Source of the DNA: Clostridiaceae bacterium
GTDB taxonomy: Bacteria; Bacillota; Clostridia; Oscillospirales; QAMX01
Reading direction: 5' to 3'
Assembly (NCBI GenBank): GCA_016297585.1
Contig: JAEDGJ010000044.1
Location: 1 to 15,674 of the forward strand
Length of the DNA: 15,674 nucleotides
Of this stretch, positions 1 through 7,762 are shown one piece after another. The notes beneath the pieces were generated by a model. It had not been told where the DNA came from, made no database searches, and saw only the letters and a list, made by a program, of their open reading frames with translations. Position 1 is the first letter of the stretch, and the number at the start of each line of letters is the position of its first letter. A program made the position numbers and the translations under genes.

Positions 1-734
1 AGCTCGCGGTAGATCGCGCGCAGCGTGTCGAGCTCCTCGGTGCCGACACAGCCGTCGGCCAGTGCGAACGCCTCGTCGAGCACCTCCTCACCGCCGAAAA
101 GCTGCGGCAGACGGCAGAGCGCGCGGTAAGCGGGGCTTTCCCGGTACTCCGACAGCAGATCCGGCAGCGACGCGAAGTTCTTGCGGTTGACAAGCGCCCG
201 CAGCTCCTCGACGAAGTCCTCCCCCGCGCCGAGCGCCCGCGCGAGCTTCCGGAAGAATCCCGCGTGTCCGATCTCGATGCGGTACATGCCGGTCGTGCTC
301 AGCGCTTCCGCGGCGAGCGCGATGACCTCGGTATCCGCGCGCAGACCGGCGGCGCCGATCAGCTCCACGCCCGCCTGCCGCACCTGTACGCGCCCGGGCA
401 TCCCCGACGCGCGGAACACGTCCTGCAGATAGTAGAACCGCCGCGGCACCGAGCAGTCGACCTTCGACGCCGCGACGCGCGCGATGGGCGTCGTCATGTC
501 CGGACGCAGCGCGCAGAGCCTGCCCCGCCGCTCCGGCAGGATGAACAGCTCCTCCTGGGTCACCGGGTTCCCCGAGCGCACGAGGGTGTCGTAATACTCG
601 AGCGCCGGCGTCTCGATCTCGCGGTAGCCGCGCGCATAGAAGCAGCGCGCCAGCTTGTTCTCCGTCTCCCGGCGGCGCGCGCAGTCGGAAAAGAGCCGGT
701 CCCGCGTCCCCGCGGGCGTTGCGAATATGGCCAT
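1..734 (-). CDS. hisZ: ATP phosphoribosyltransferase regulatory subunit HisZ (partial, C-terminus beyond left edge)
   Basis: HisZ is a catalytically inactive histidyl-tRNA-synthetase paralogue. It binds the short form of HisG and allows histidine-feedback-regulated ATP phosphoribosyl transfer, the first step of histidine synthesis in the cytoplasm. About 244 codons are visible from the ATG at 734; the stop lies outside the window. The N-terminus reads MAIFATPAGTRD, the start of a class II synthetase fold. A motif-2-like stretch follows: FYYLQDVFRAS at about residues 100-110, then GRVQVRQAGVELIGA at about 114-128. The AGVELIG wording fits HisZ better than true HisRS. The start is the first in-frame ATG after the promoter and has only a weak purine-rich site (GGAAAGAGAG) before it. 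In many Clostridia hisG and other his genes follow hisZ, which would place them left of this window; that is inference. A degenerate HisRS is the alternative. Confidence 0.88.
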   Translation of the reverse strand, partial: MAIFATPAGTRDRLFSDCARRRETENKLARCFYARGYREIETPALEYYDTLVRSGNPVTQEELFILPERRGRLCALRPDMTTPIARVAASKVDCSVPRRFYYLQDVFRASGMPGRVQVRQAGVELIGAAGLRADTEVIALAAEALSTTGMYRIEIGHAGFFRKLARALGAGEDFVEELRALVNRKNFASLPDLLSEYRESPAYRALCRLPQLFGGEEVLDEAFALADGCVGTEELDTLRAIYRE

Positions 735-765
735 AGATGTCTCTCTCTTTCCAAAAACGAAGATA

Positions 766-777
766 ACGCTTTAGCGT
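766..777. repeat. Small inverted repeat in the hisZ leader (possible operator)
   Basis: ACGCT-TT-AGCGT is a perfect 5-bp inverted repeat with a 2-nt centre. It lies about 8-19 nt downstream of the predicted hisZ transcription start. The 2-nt centre is too small for a good RNA loop, so a DNA-binding operator is more plausible than a hairpin. The function is a guess from position alone. Confidence 0.35.
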
Positions 778-791
778 AATAAATTGATAAT

Positions 792-820
792 ATGATATCA
801 CGCTGTTTCTTTCCTGTCAA
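792..820 (-). promoter_or_regulatory. Sigma-A promoter of hisZ
   Basis: On the minus strand a perfect -35 TTGACA (plus positions 815-820) is followed by a 17-nt spacer and a -10 TATCAT (792-797, 5 of 6 matches). Transcription should begin near 785, leaving a leader of about 50 nt before the hisZ ATG at 734. This is too short for a T-box riboswitch. The -10 overlaps the 8-bp palindrome TGATATCA (793-800). Confidence 0.8.
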
Positions 821-921
821 TGGGCAAACTGACGAAAAGGGAACTGCTTTCGTTTCTTATGTCCAAAATATAGCTCGCACAGGGAACAAATGCGCTCCAT
901 TCGTTTTGTTGTTATCGTCTA

Positions 922-950
922 TTGACAGGTTATCCTCTTTTTTGTATGAT
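922..950 (+). promoter_or_regulatory. Sigma-A promoter of the lipoprotein gene
   Basis: A perfect -35 TTGACA (922-927) is followed by a 17-nt spacer and a -10 TATGAT (945-950, 5 of 6 matches). Transcription should start near 957, giving a leader of roughly 165 nt before the TTG start at 1122. This promoter and the hisZ promoter point away from each other, with their -35 boxes about 100 bp apart. That spacing leaves room for a shared regulator. Confidence 0.82.
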
Positions 951-1107
951 GGATTTATACCATATCATGACCGTTTTTGTGCCCGTCATCTCACTGCACC
1001 GGCCTTTGGGGAAATACTCTGTCGACACAATGCCGCAGTCAGAACCGCATTTGCGCCCGAGAGCGGTGCAGCATGAAATTTCGCACATTTTCGGACTGCT
1101 CACGGAC

Positions 1108-1114
1108 GGAGGGG
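1108..1114 (+). promoter_or_regulatory. Ribosome binding site that fixes a TTG start
   Basis: GGAGGGG lies 7 nt before the TTG at 1122. An ATG at 1117 is closer to the site but meets a stop after two codons (ATG AGT TGA). The TTG is therefore the only workable start for the lipoprotein frame. Confidence 0.75.
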
Positions 1115-1121
1115 ATATGAG

Positions 1122-1691
1122 TTGAAACATTCAGTTTTCATCCTACCGATCATTCTGTTGATTATGATGACCGCCTGTTCCCCACAATATGATATCGCGC
1201 CCTCTTCCACAGCCGAAAGATTTGACTCAATCGAGGCTTTCAGAAAAGATTATCCCGACACCCCGCTCTATGTTCCTGTTCGGGTGCCCGAAGGAGCCGA
1301 ATTTTCGCACATTTCCGTATATCCAAACTCCTATGCCATGATTACCTACGTTATTCCCGTCGATGCCTCGCGTGTCGCTCCCATCATGTATACCACCCAT
1401 CTGAAACTGGATCCGAAGCTCGCTATCCCGAATCTCGTTCGGAGCGACCCGGAATTATACCGGACGGTCGAATATCGTGACAAAACGATTTATTATGCTG
1501 CAGACCGGGTTGAATCCTCCTCTCTTCCGGGCGAATACGGAGCTTCTTACTACATTCTGACAGAAACCGACGGATGGATGGTCACCGTTTCCATCCCAGT
1601 CGATGTGCTTCAGAACGGCAGAAAAATGCGGTTTGAAATTGAGGATGCCCTGGAGTACATTGCAGCAGCACCTCTGGAGACCCCTAAATAG
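1122..1691 (+). CDS. Small secreted lipoprotein of unknown function
   Basis: The gene encodes 189 residues from a TTG start with a strong GGAGGGG site. The N-terminus is a classic type II signal peptide: MKHS, a hydrophobic stretch at about residues 5-16, then the lipobox-like MTAC with Cys19 as the expected lipidated residue. The mature protein should be anchored on the outer face of the cytoplasmic membrane. The remaining ~170 residues are mixed polar/hydrophobic, rich in Tyr, Pro and Val, with no membrane segment and no enzyme motif I recognise. It is monocistronic, with its own promoter and terminator. Its DNA is visibly less GC-rich than the flanking genes, and its codons (ATT, AAA, TAT, GAA) differ from the GC-ending codons around it. 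This suggests later acquisition or relaxed selection. A DUF4367-like lipoprotein is possible, but I cannot confirm that. Confidence 0.8.
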   Translation: MKHSVFILPIILLIMMTACSPQYDIAPSSTAERFDSIEAFRKDYPDTPLYVPVRVPEGAEFSHISVYPNSYAMITYVIPVDASRVAPIMYTTHLKLDPKLAIPNLVRSDPELYRTVEYRDKTIYYAADRVESSSLPGEYGASYYILTETDGWMVTVSIPVDVLQNGRKMRFEIEDALEYIAAAPLETPK

Positions 1692-1703
1692 TCTTCATTT
1701 CTT

Positions 1704-1739
1704 CCCCGCCTGTTCCGAGGACAGGCGGGGCTTTTTCTT
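1704..1739 (+). terminator. Intrinsic terminator after the lipoprotein gene
   Basis: A perfect 10-bp stem, CCCCGCCTGT (1704-1713) with ACAGGCGGGG (1721-1730), closes a 7-nt loop and is followed by CTTTTTCTT. The T-tract lies only on the plus-strand side. The hairpin therefore terminates the lipoprotein transcript, and it may only weakly slow the convergent transcript from the gene at 1797-3293. Confidence 0.95.
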
Positions 1740-1796
1740 ATCCGAATGCCGCAAGCTCCCCCGTTTTTTCGCCAAACCGTCCGGCACGCCGTCCCG

Positions 1797-3293
1797 TCAG
1801 CCGCGTGTCAGCGCAAAAACCGCCGTTCCGCGGCTTCCACGGATCTTCAGCACGCCGTCCCCCGCTTCCCAGGTCAGGCCGTAGCATTCCAGCATCTCCG
1901 CCTTCCTGCCGTCCGGCAGCGGATACGATATTTCCTCCTCCGCGCCTCCCCAGAAGTCGGCATACAGATACTCCGTTTCCCCGCAGGGGATCGTATACCA
2001 GCTATGCGTGCGCGATTCGGGCAGGAAAAACTTCCGGAAGCCGACGCCCCGCGCCGACGTAAAGGAGCGCCGCTCCGGCTGCTCGCCCGGCTCACTGCCG
2101 AGGAAGGTCGGGTAGGTCTTCCGCGAGCCGACGATCGTGCCCGCCGCGCCGATATTCCGGCGCCGCACCTCCGGCGCACCGTCGTACAGCGGCAGATAGC
2201 CGCCCGCAAACGCGGCGATGCAGTCCGCGTCCTCAAAACGCGTCCCGCCGCGTGCGCGGATGAAGTCGATCTGCCGGTCCGGCGGCGACTCCGGGTCGAG
2301 CCAGCGGGAACGCAGCATCGGCGCGCGCTTCGGAAACGGCTCGCCGGAGGTGTTGTACGGCGCGGAAAAGTCATACGTCACGCCGTCCTCCGTCAGCGGC
2401 AGGAGCTTCGGGATATAGCGCCATACGCCGCCGTTTTCCGTGTCGCACCGGACCTGATACATGATGCCGAGCAGCGAGCTCCAGCGCACCTCCTGCAGCA
2501 GGCGGTGGTCGAAGTCACACAGCACCGTCCCGTCGCCCGCGATCCGGAGCGTCATGCGGTAGAGGAACATCCCTTCGCCGACGGCGAGCGTCTGCGGCGC
2601 GTCGTATCCGTCCGCCGGACGGCGGCGGCGCAGCGCTTCGGCGACGGTCGCCGGATTGACGATCTCGTATTCCTCGACGATCTCCGCGGAGTCGCAGGTC
2701 ACATCGCCGGTATACGGCAGGCGGCGCCCGTCCCGCACATAAAACACGTCCGTGCGCAGATGCCGGTTCGAGGAGGTCAGCGCGCGGCCGCCCTGCTGGC
2801 GCTCCGGCACGACCGGCGACGGATGCGCGCCGCAGCTTGCATAGGTCAGTTTCCCGGAGACCGCCGATGCAAACGCGTATTCCGTCTTCGACGCGCCGGT
2901 GTTTTCGGACAGAAACCAGAGCCGCTCCCCGTCGACGACGCGCAGCAGCGTCCAGTCAAGCCCCGCATCGTCCTTCCAGAGCGAACCGATGTCGGCGCAG
3001 GTCTTGTCGTGCGCCGCCGTGACCTCCACGACGCATTCACAGCCGTGGTTGCCGCCGATGTCGCCGCCGTTGATCCAGACCGGCGCCGCCTCGTCGGTCG
3101 CATAGGCAAGCAGCACATCCGGATGCCAGATATCGGTCTGCTCGGTGCGCTGCAGCGCCGCCAGATGAAACTCGACGGGGTTATTCGCGTACCGATATCC
3201 CCCGCCGATGTTGGAAAAGATCTGCAGAAGGTTGTGCGTCTTCGAAAACGGGGTCTGGACCGCAAGGCGGTTCCCGCTCATACTCAGCTTCAT
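1797..3293 (-). CDS. Hypothetical protein, 498 residues, unrecognised family
   Basis: I do not recognise this family. The preferred start is the ATG at 3293 (MKLSMSGNRL), with GGAGAGG 10 nt upstream. An upstream in-frame TTG at 3320 would overlap the terminator-like hairpin and is less likely. There is no signal peptide or membrane segment, so it is probably cytoplasmic. The sequence is rich in aromatic residues and short alternating strands throughout, which suggests an all-beta protein. Visible landmarks are WINGGDIGGNHGCE at about residues 73-86, His95 in VTAAHDKT, an Arg-rich patch near the middle (EALRRRRPAD), and a beta-like C-terminus ending in RGTAVFALTRG. The NHGC segment could bind metal or form an active site, but that is speculation. 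It is on the same strand as polC, 128 nt downstream, behind a hairpin. GC content and codon use match the operon, so it looks long resident. A carbohydrate-active enzyme is one possibility without direct support. Confidence 0.75.
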   Translation of the reverse strand: MKLSMSGNRLAVQTPFSKTHNLLQIFSNIGGGYRYANNPVEFHLAALQRTEQTDIWHPDVLLAYATDEAAPVWINGGDIGGNHGCECVVEVTAAHDKTCADIGSLWKDDAGLDWTLLRVVDGERLWFLSENTGASKTEYAFASAVSGKLTYASCGAHPSPVVPERQQGGRALTSSNRHLRTDVFYVRDGRRLPYTGDVTCDSAEIVEEYEIVNPATVAEALRRRRPADGYDAPQTLAVGEGMFLYRMTLRIAGDGTVLCDFDHRLLQEVRWSSLLGIMYQVRCDTENGGVWRYIPKLLPLTEDGVTYDFSAPYNTSGEPFPKRAPMLRSRWLDPESPPDRQIDFIRARGGTRFEDADCIAAFAGGYLPLYDGAPEVRRRNIGAAGTIVGSRKTYPTFLGSEPGEQPERRSFTSARGVGFRKFFLPESRTHSWYTIPCGETEYLYADFWGGAEEEISYPLPDGRKAEMLECYGLTWEAGDGVLKIRGSRGTAVFALTRG

Positions 3294-3303
3294 GGCATCG
3301 CTT

Positions 3304-3310
3304 CCTCTCC
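3304..3310 (-). promoter_or_regulatory. Ribosome binding site of the 498-residue protein
   Basis: Minus-strand GGAGAGG sits 10 nt before the ATG at 3293. It begins immediately after the 3' arm of the hairpin at 3311-3356, so folding of that hairpin could influence access to it. Confidence 0.6.
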
Positions 3311-3356
3311 GGGCAGGCAAAAAGCGGCGCTAATTCCGCGCCGTTTGCCTCTGCCC
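3311..3356 (-). terminator. Intrinsic terminator-like hairpin between polC and the 498-residue gene
   Basis: On the minus strand the core stem CGGCGC/GCGCCG closes the loop GGAATTA and is followed directly by CTTTTTG, the form of a rho-independent terminator. The stem extends outward through GGCAAA/TTTGCC (3344-3349 with 3316-3321) and GGGCA/TGCCC (3352-3356 with 3311-3315), with small bulges, giving about 17 paired bases. It would end the pyrH-polC transcript. No clear sigma-A promoter lies between this hairpin and the next gene, so partial read-through is likely if that gene is expressed. Confidence 0.75.
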
Positions 3357-3421
3357 CTGCGCGTTTTTGCTCCGTCCATGCGGGGACGCAGCCTAAGCCT
3401 CCCCGCCGGAAAAATGTTTTG

Positions 3422-6400
3422 TTACCCGAAGATCGTGAGCTGCTCGGTCTTCGGCAGATCGTCCAGCGCGCCGCATTCCTCGAGCAGCGCGACGACGGAT
3501 TTCGATACCTTCGGACAGCGCATCGTGAGGTCCTCGACGCTCGAGAAGCGCCCGTTTTCGCGCTCCGCGACGATATCCTGCGCCGCCTGCTGGCCGAAGC
3601 CGCCGAGCGCCGTGAACGGAATGCGCAGCGCGCTGCCCTCGATCAGGAACTTCGTCGCGTCGGAGCGGTAGATGTCCGGACGCAGGAACGAATAGCCGCG
3701 CAGGCACATCTCGTAGCAGACCTCGAGGTTCTGCATCGTATCCTTTTCCGCGGGCGTCACCGGCTCGCGGCGGTCGATGCGGTCGGAGATCTCGTAGTAC
3801 TTCTCCCGGATGGCGTCGATGCCCTTCACGGCGGTCAGCGGGTCAAAGCCCGTCGCGCGGATCGTGTAATACGCCGCGTAGAACGCCATCGGCTCGTGCA
3901 CCTTGCACCACGCGATGCGGAAGGCCATCATGACATACGCCGTCGCATGGGCGCGCGGGAAGAGATACTTGACGGTGTTCGCGCTTTCGATGTACCAGTC
4001 GGGCACGCCGTGCTCGCGCATCATCGGGATCCAGTCGGGCTGGAGCCCCTTGCCCTTTCGGACGGTCTCCGAGATCTTGAAGCTCTGCTTCGGCGCGATG
4101 CCCTTCGACATCAGAAACGCCGTCACGTCGTCGCGGCAGCAGATGACGCCGTTTAGGTCGGAGGTGCCCTCCGCGATGATCTTCTGCGCGTTGCCGAGCC
4201 AGACGTCGGTGCCGTGGGAAAGCCCGGAAATGCGCACAAGCCCCGCAAATGTCGTCGGTTTTGTCTCGAGAAGCATCCCGCGCACGAATTTCGTGCCGAA
4301 TTCCGGGATGGCGACGCAGCCCGTCGGGCCGATCAGGTCGTCGTTTTCGTATCCGAGCGCCTTCGACGTCAAAAACAGGCTCATCGTGTCCGGATCGTCG
4401 AACGGGATGCGCAGCATATCGACGCCGGTGAGGTCGCCGAGCATCTTGATCATCGTCGGATCATCGTGCCCCAGAAGGTCGAGCTTCAGCACCGTGTCGT
4501 GGATGGAGTGGAAGTCGAAATGGGTCGTGATGATGTCGGAATTGGGGTCGTCGGCGGGGTGCTGCACGGGGCAGAAGTCGTAGACGGAGTGGTCGCGCGG
4601 GATGACGACGAGGCCGCCGGGGTGCTGGCCCGTGGTGCGGCGCACGCCGGTGCAGCCGAGCGTCAGGCGGTCGAGCTCGACCTTCGAGACGGTCTTGCCT
4701 CTCTCCTCCATGTATTTGCGGACGAAGCCGTAGGCGGTCTTTTCCGCGAGGGTGCCGATGGTGCCGGCGCGGAAGACGTGGTCGGCGCCGAACAGCTCGA
4801 TCGTGTCGCGGTGGGCGTTGGCCTGGTATTCGCCGGAGAAGTTCAGGTCGATATCGGGCTGCTTGTCCGCGTCGAAGCCGAGGAAGGTCGCGAACATGAT
4901 GTCGCAGCCGTCCTTGCGGTAGGTATGTCCGCAGACGGGGCAGACGCGGTCGGGCATGTCGATGCCGAAGCTGTAGCCCTCCGGCACGTCGAAGTCCGAA
5001 TGCAGGCAGTGCTCGCAGCGGTAATGCGGCGGCAGGGCGTTGACCTCGGTGATGCCGGCGAAATAGGCGACGATCGACGAGCCGACGGAGCCGCGCGAGC
5101 CGACGAGATACCCCGCGGCGTTCGACTTCGCGATGAGCTTCTGCGCGATCATGTACATGACGTCAAAGCCGTGGCGCACGATCGGCTCGAGCTCCGCTTC
5201 GATGCGGTCGGAGACGATCTTCGGCAGCGGGTCGCCGTAGATCTCCTTGGCGCGGCGGTGCACGATCTCCTGCAGCTCCTCCGCCGAGCCGGGAATGGAC
5301 GGCGGAAACACGCCGTCGGGAACGGGCTTGATCGCCTCGCACCAATCGGCGATCATATTGGTGTTCTCGACGACCACCTCGTAGGCGGTCTTTTCGCCGA
5401 GGTAGGAAAACTCCTCGAGCATCTCGTCGGTGGACTTGAAATACAGCGGCGCCTGGCAGTCGGCGTCCGTAAAGCCCTGTCCCGCCATCAGGATCGCGCG
5501 GAACTGCGCGTCGTAGGGCTCGAGGAAGTGGACGTCGCCGGTCGCGCAGACGGGACGGTTCGCGGCGCGTCCGAGCCGGACGATCGTGCGGTTTAGGTCC
5601 TGCAGCGCGCGGTCGTCGGCGACGGAGCCGTTGCGCACCATGAATTCGTTGTTGCCGATGGGCTGGATCTCGAGAAAATCGTAGAATTCCGCCATTTTGA
5701 CAAGCTGCTTCCACGGCTTGCCGCGGTATACCGCCTGAAACAGCTCGCCCTGCTCGCAGGCGGAGCCGACGATCAGCCCCTCGCGGAAGCGGATCAGCTC
5801 CGAACGCAGGATGCGCGGACGGCGCTTGTAGTGCTTGATCTGCGACAGCGAGATCAGCTCATAGAGGTTGCGAAGCCCCGTCAGGTTCTTGGCGAGGATG
5901 ATGATGTGGTGGAGCTCGCCGTTTTCCTCGGCCGCCGCGCGCAGAAGCGAGCCGATGTGGCCGTTGATCTGTGATACGGCCGTGACGCCGGCGTCGCGCA
6001 GGCGCGCAAACAGCCGCACGAGGATCGACGCGAGCACGGACGCGTCCTCGCCCGCGCGGTGATGCCGGAAATCACCCGCGCCGACGGCGTTTGCGACCGC
6101 CTTGAGGTTGTACTTCGCCATCCCCGGCAGCAGCGCGCGCGAAAGCTCGAGCGTATCGAGGTAACAGTAGTCGCAGGGCAGGCCGCAGGCATTGCAGGCC
6201 GCCGTCAGGAAGGACGCGTCAAAGGACGCGTTGTGCGCGACGAGGATGTCGTCGCCGATGAACTCCAGAAAACGCGGCAGCGCCTCGTCGATCGTCGGCG
6301 CGGAGGCGACCATCGCGTCGGTGATGCCGGTCAGCTCGGTGATCTTCGCGGGAATGGGACGGCCGGGGTTTACGAGCTGCTCGAAGCTCTCCGTCACCTC

Positions 6401-7762
6401 GCCGTTGACGACGCGCGCGGCGGCGATCTCGGTGATTTTTTCGTCACGCGGAGAAAGCCCCGTCGTTTCGAGGTCGAAAACGACGAAGCTGCCGGAAAAA
6501 TCGACGTCGCCGGGGTCGCGGCCGAACACCGCCTGCGCGTCGGCGCAGTCGTTGAGGTCGTACCCTTCGACGCCGTACAGGATTTTGACGCCGGTCTTCT
6601 TCGACGCGGCCGCCGCGTCGGGAAACGCCTGCGCCACGCCGTGATCGGTGATCGCGACGGCGGTATGCCCCCACTCCGCGGCGCGCTTGACCAGGTCGCC
6701 GGCGGGAGACATGCCGTCCATCGCGGACATATTCGTATGTAAATGCAGCTCCACGCGCTTTTTTTCGGCGGTATCGAGCCTTTTGGGCTTTTTGACGCGC
6801 ACGACGGCGTTCGGCGACAGCGTCAGCTCCCCTTCGAAGCGGTTGAACACCGGCTGCGCCTGGATCATCAGCATATCGCCGACATGGACGCCGTCGAGCA
6901 GGGGCTGCGCCTTGTCCGCCTTGAACGGGCGGGAGATGCGGATGGAGCTGGCGTGATCGGTCACGTCAAAGCTGACGATCTGGAGGTCGCGCTCGGGCAG
7001 GGAGCGGTGGTTGACGGCAAACACCTCGCCGACGACGGTCACGCTGACGAAATTCAGGTCGATCCGGTCGATCGGCGTGATCTCCTCCTCGAGCGGCTTG
7101 CCGAAAATGAGCTCCTCGCCCTCCTTGAGCGCGTAGGAGCGGCGGCGGTAGGAGGATTTGTCCCCTTCCCGGCGCTCCGGCTTCGGCGCGGCGGCCTTCT
7201 GCGGCTCACGCGGCACGGGACGCGGCTCCTCGGCGGGCATGGTGCGCGGCGCACACCGCAGCGCTTCCTCCAGCGACGCCGTGTCCTCCTGCGCATCACA
7301 GCAAAAGCGCACGGTCACACGGACGCCGAAATCGTCGAAGATCATGTCCGACAGCGCGCGGTCGAGCCCGGCGGCGTTCAGAAACTCCACGCCGTCGTGC
7401 TTGAGACGCACCTCCAGCGTCCGCTCCCGCAGCGCGAAGTCCGCGCCGAGGAAGAAGCCGTTGGCAACGGGATGGCGTTCCTTGAGCTGTTCGCAGAGGA
7501 TGGTCAGGTACTCGTCGCTCAGCAGCCGCGTCGGATAGTGTACGCGGATGGCAAAGCGCGCCAGCCCGTAGCAGGCCGCGACGCCGTCCTCGATTTTCCG
7601 CAGCGCGTCCGCGTCGAGAAAGTCCTCCGCCGCGCAAACCGCTGTGATCGCGCGGCTGGCACGGTCGCCCTCGAGCTTTTCGATGCCGAGCGCGTCCACC
7701 GTCTCCCGCAGCGCAGGCTCCGGCTCATAATTTTTGAAGATATGTGCAAAAGGCGCGTTCAT
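3422..7762 (-). CDS. polC: DNA polymerase III alpha subunit, PolC type (Gram-positive replicase)
   Basis: PolC is the main replicative polymerase of Firmicutes, with built-in proofreading. The 1446 residues match the family length. Domains in order: an N-terminal region and a Pro/Lys-rich linker (about 170-205); an OB fold (about 232-325); the first PHP segment with ELHLHTNMSAMDG (His340, His342) and ITDHG (373-374); a DnaQ-like 3'-5' exonuclease inserted in the PHP domain, with FDLETTG (Asp430, Glu432), AHNASFD (509-515) and HHRAGED (567-573); the rest of PHP; then the polymerase core. The core shows GSRGSVGSS (888-896), a four-cysteine zinc site (Cys916, 919, 941, 944), catalytic PDIDLNFSGEYQ (969-980) and TTGQHPGG (1043-1050). 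A helix-hairpin-helix-like stretch lies at about 1386-1400. The ATG overlaps the ispG stop (ATGA), indicating translational coupling. It is the last gene before the hairpin at 3311-3356. Confidence 0.99.
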   Translation of the reverse strand: MNAPFAHIFKNYEPEPALRETVDALGIEKLEGDRASRAITAVCAAEDFLDADALRKIEDGVAACYGLARFAIRVHYPTRLLSDEYLTILCEQLKERHPVANGFFLGADFALRERTLEVRLKHDGVEFLNAAGLDRALSDMIFDDFGVRVTVRFCCDAQEDTASLEEALRCAPRTMPAEEPRPVPREPQKAAAPKPERREGDKSSYRRRSYALKEGEELIFGKPLEEEITPIDRIDLNFVSVTVVGEVFAVNHRSLPERDLQIVSFDVTDHASSIRISRPFKADKAQPLLDGVHVGDMLMIQAQPVFNRFEGELTLSPNAVVRVKKPKRLDTAEKKRVELHLHTNMSAMDGMSPAGDLVKRAAEWGHTAVAITDHGVAQAFPDAAAASKKTGVKILYGVEGYDLNDCADAQAVFGRDPGDVDFSGSFVVFDLETTGLSPRDEKITEIAAARVVNGEVTESFEQLVNPGRPIPAKITELTGITDAMVASAPTIDEALPRFLEFIGDDILVAHNASFDASFLTAACNACGLPCDYCYLDTLELSRALLPGMAKYNLKAVANAVGAGDFRHHRAGEDASVLASILVRLFARLRDAGVTAVSQINGHIGSLLRAAAEENGELHHIIILAKNLTGLRNLYELISLSQIKHYKRRPRILRSELIRFREGLIVGSACEQGELFQAVYRGKPWKQLVKMAEFYDFLEIQPIGNNEFMVRNGSVADDRALQDLNRTIVRLGRAANRPVCATGDVHFLEPYDAQFRAILMAGQGFTDADCQAPLYFKSTDEMLEEFSYLGEKTAYEVVVENTNMIADWCEAIKPVPDGVFPPSIPGSAEELQEIVHRRAKEIYGDPLPKIVSDRIEAELEPIVRHGFDVMYMIAQKLIAKSNAAGYLVGSRGSVGSSIVAYFAGITEVNALPPHYRCEHCLHSDFDVPEGYSFGIDMPDRVCPVCGHTYRKDGCDIMFATFLGFDADKQPDIDLNFSGEYQANAHRDTIELFGADHVFRAGTIGTLAEKTAYGFVRKYMEERGKTVSKVELDRLTLGCTGVRRTTGQHPGGLVVIPRDHSVYDFCPVQHPADDPNSDIITTHFDFHSIHDTVLKLDLLGHDDPTMIKMLGDLTGVDMLRIPFDDPDTMSLFLTSKALGYENDDLIGPTGCVAIPEFGTKFVRGMLLETKPTTFAGLVRISGLSHGTDVWLGNAQKIIAEGTSDLNGVICCRDDVTAFLMSKGIAPKQSFKISETVRKGKGLQPDWIPMMREHGVPDWYIESANTVKYLFPRAHATAYVMMAFRIAWCKVHEPMAFYAAYYTIRATGFDPLTAVKGIDAIREKYYEISDRIDRREPVTPAEKDTMQNLEVCYEMCLRGYSFLRPDIYRSDATKFLIEGSALRIPFTALGGFGQQAAQDIVAERENGRFSSVEDLTMRCPKVSKSVVALLEECGALDDLPKTEQLTIFG

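Noticed and set aside
735..791. T-box riboswitch in the hisZ leader
   Set aside because: The leader is only about 50 nt from the predicted start site. It lacks the stem I, T-box motif and terminator that such elements need.
1746..3671. Long plus-strand open frame of about 640 codons opposite the 498-residue gene
   Set aside because: It is rich in Arg, Ala and His, has no motifs, and runs across an intergenic hairpin and the end of polC. It is a GC-driven shadow of minus-strand genes.
4214..5596. Long plus-strand frame opposite polC
   Set aside because: PolC on the minus strand carries every diagnostic motif. The plus frame is low-complexity and has no motif or good ribosome site.
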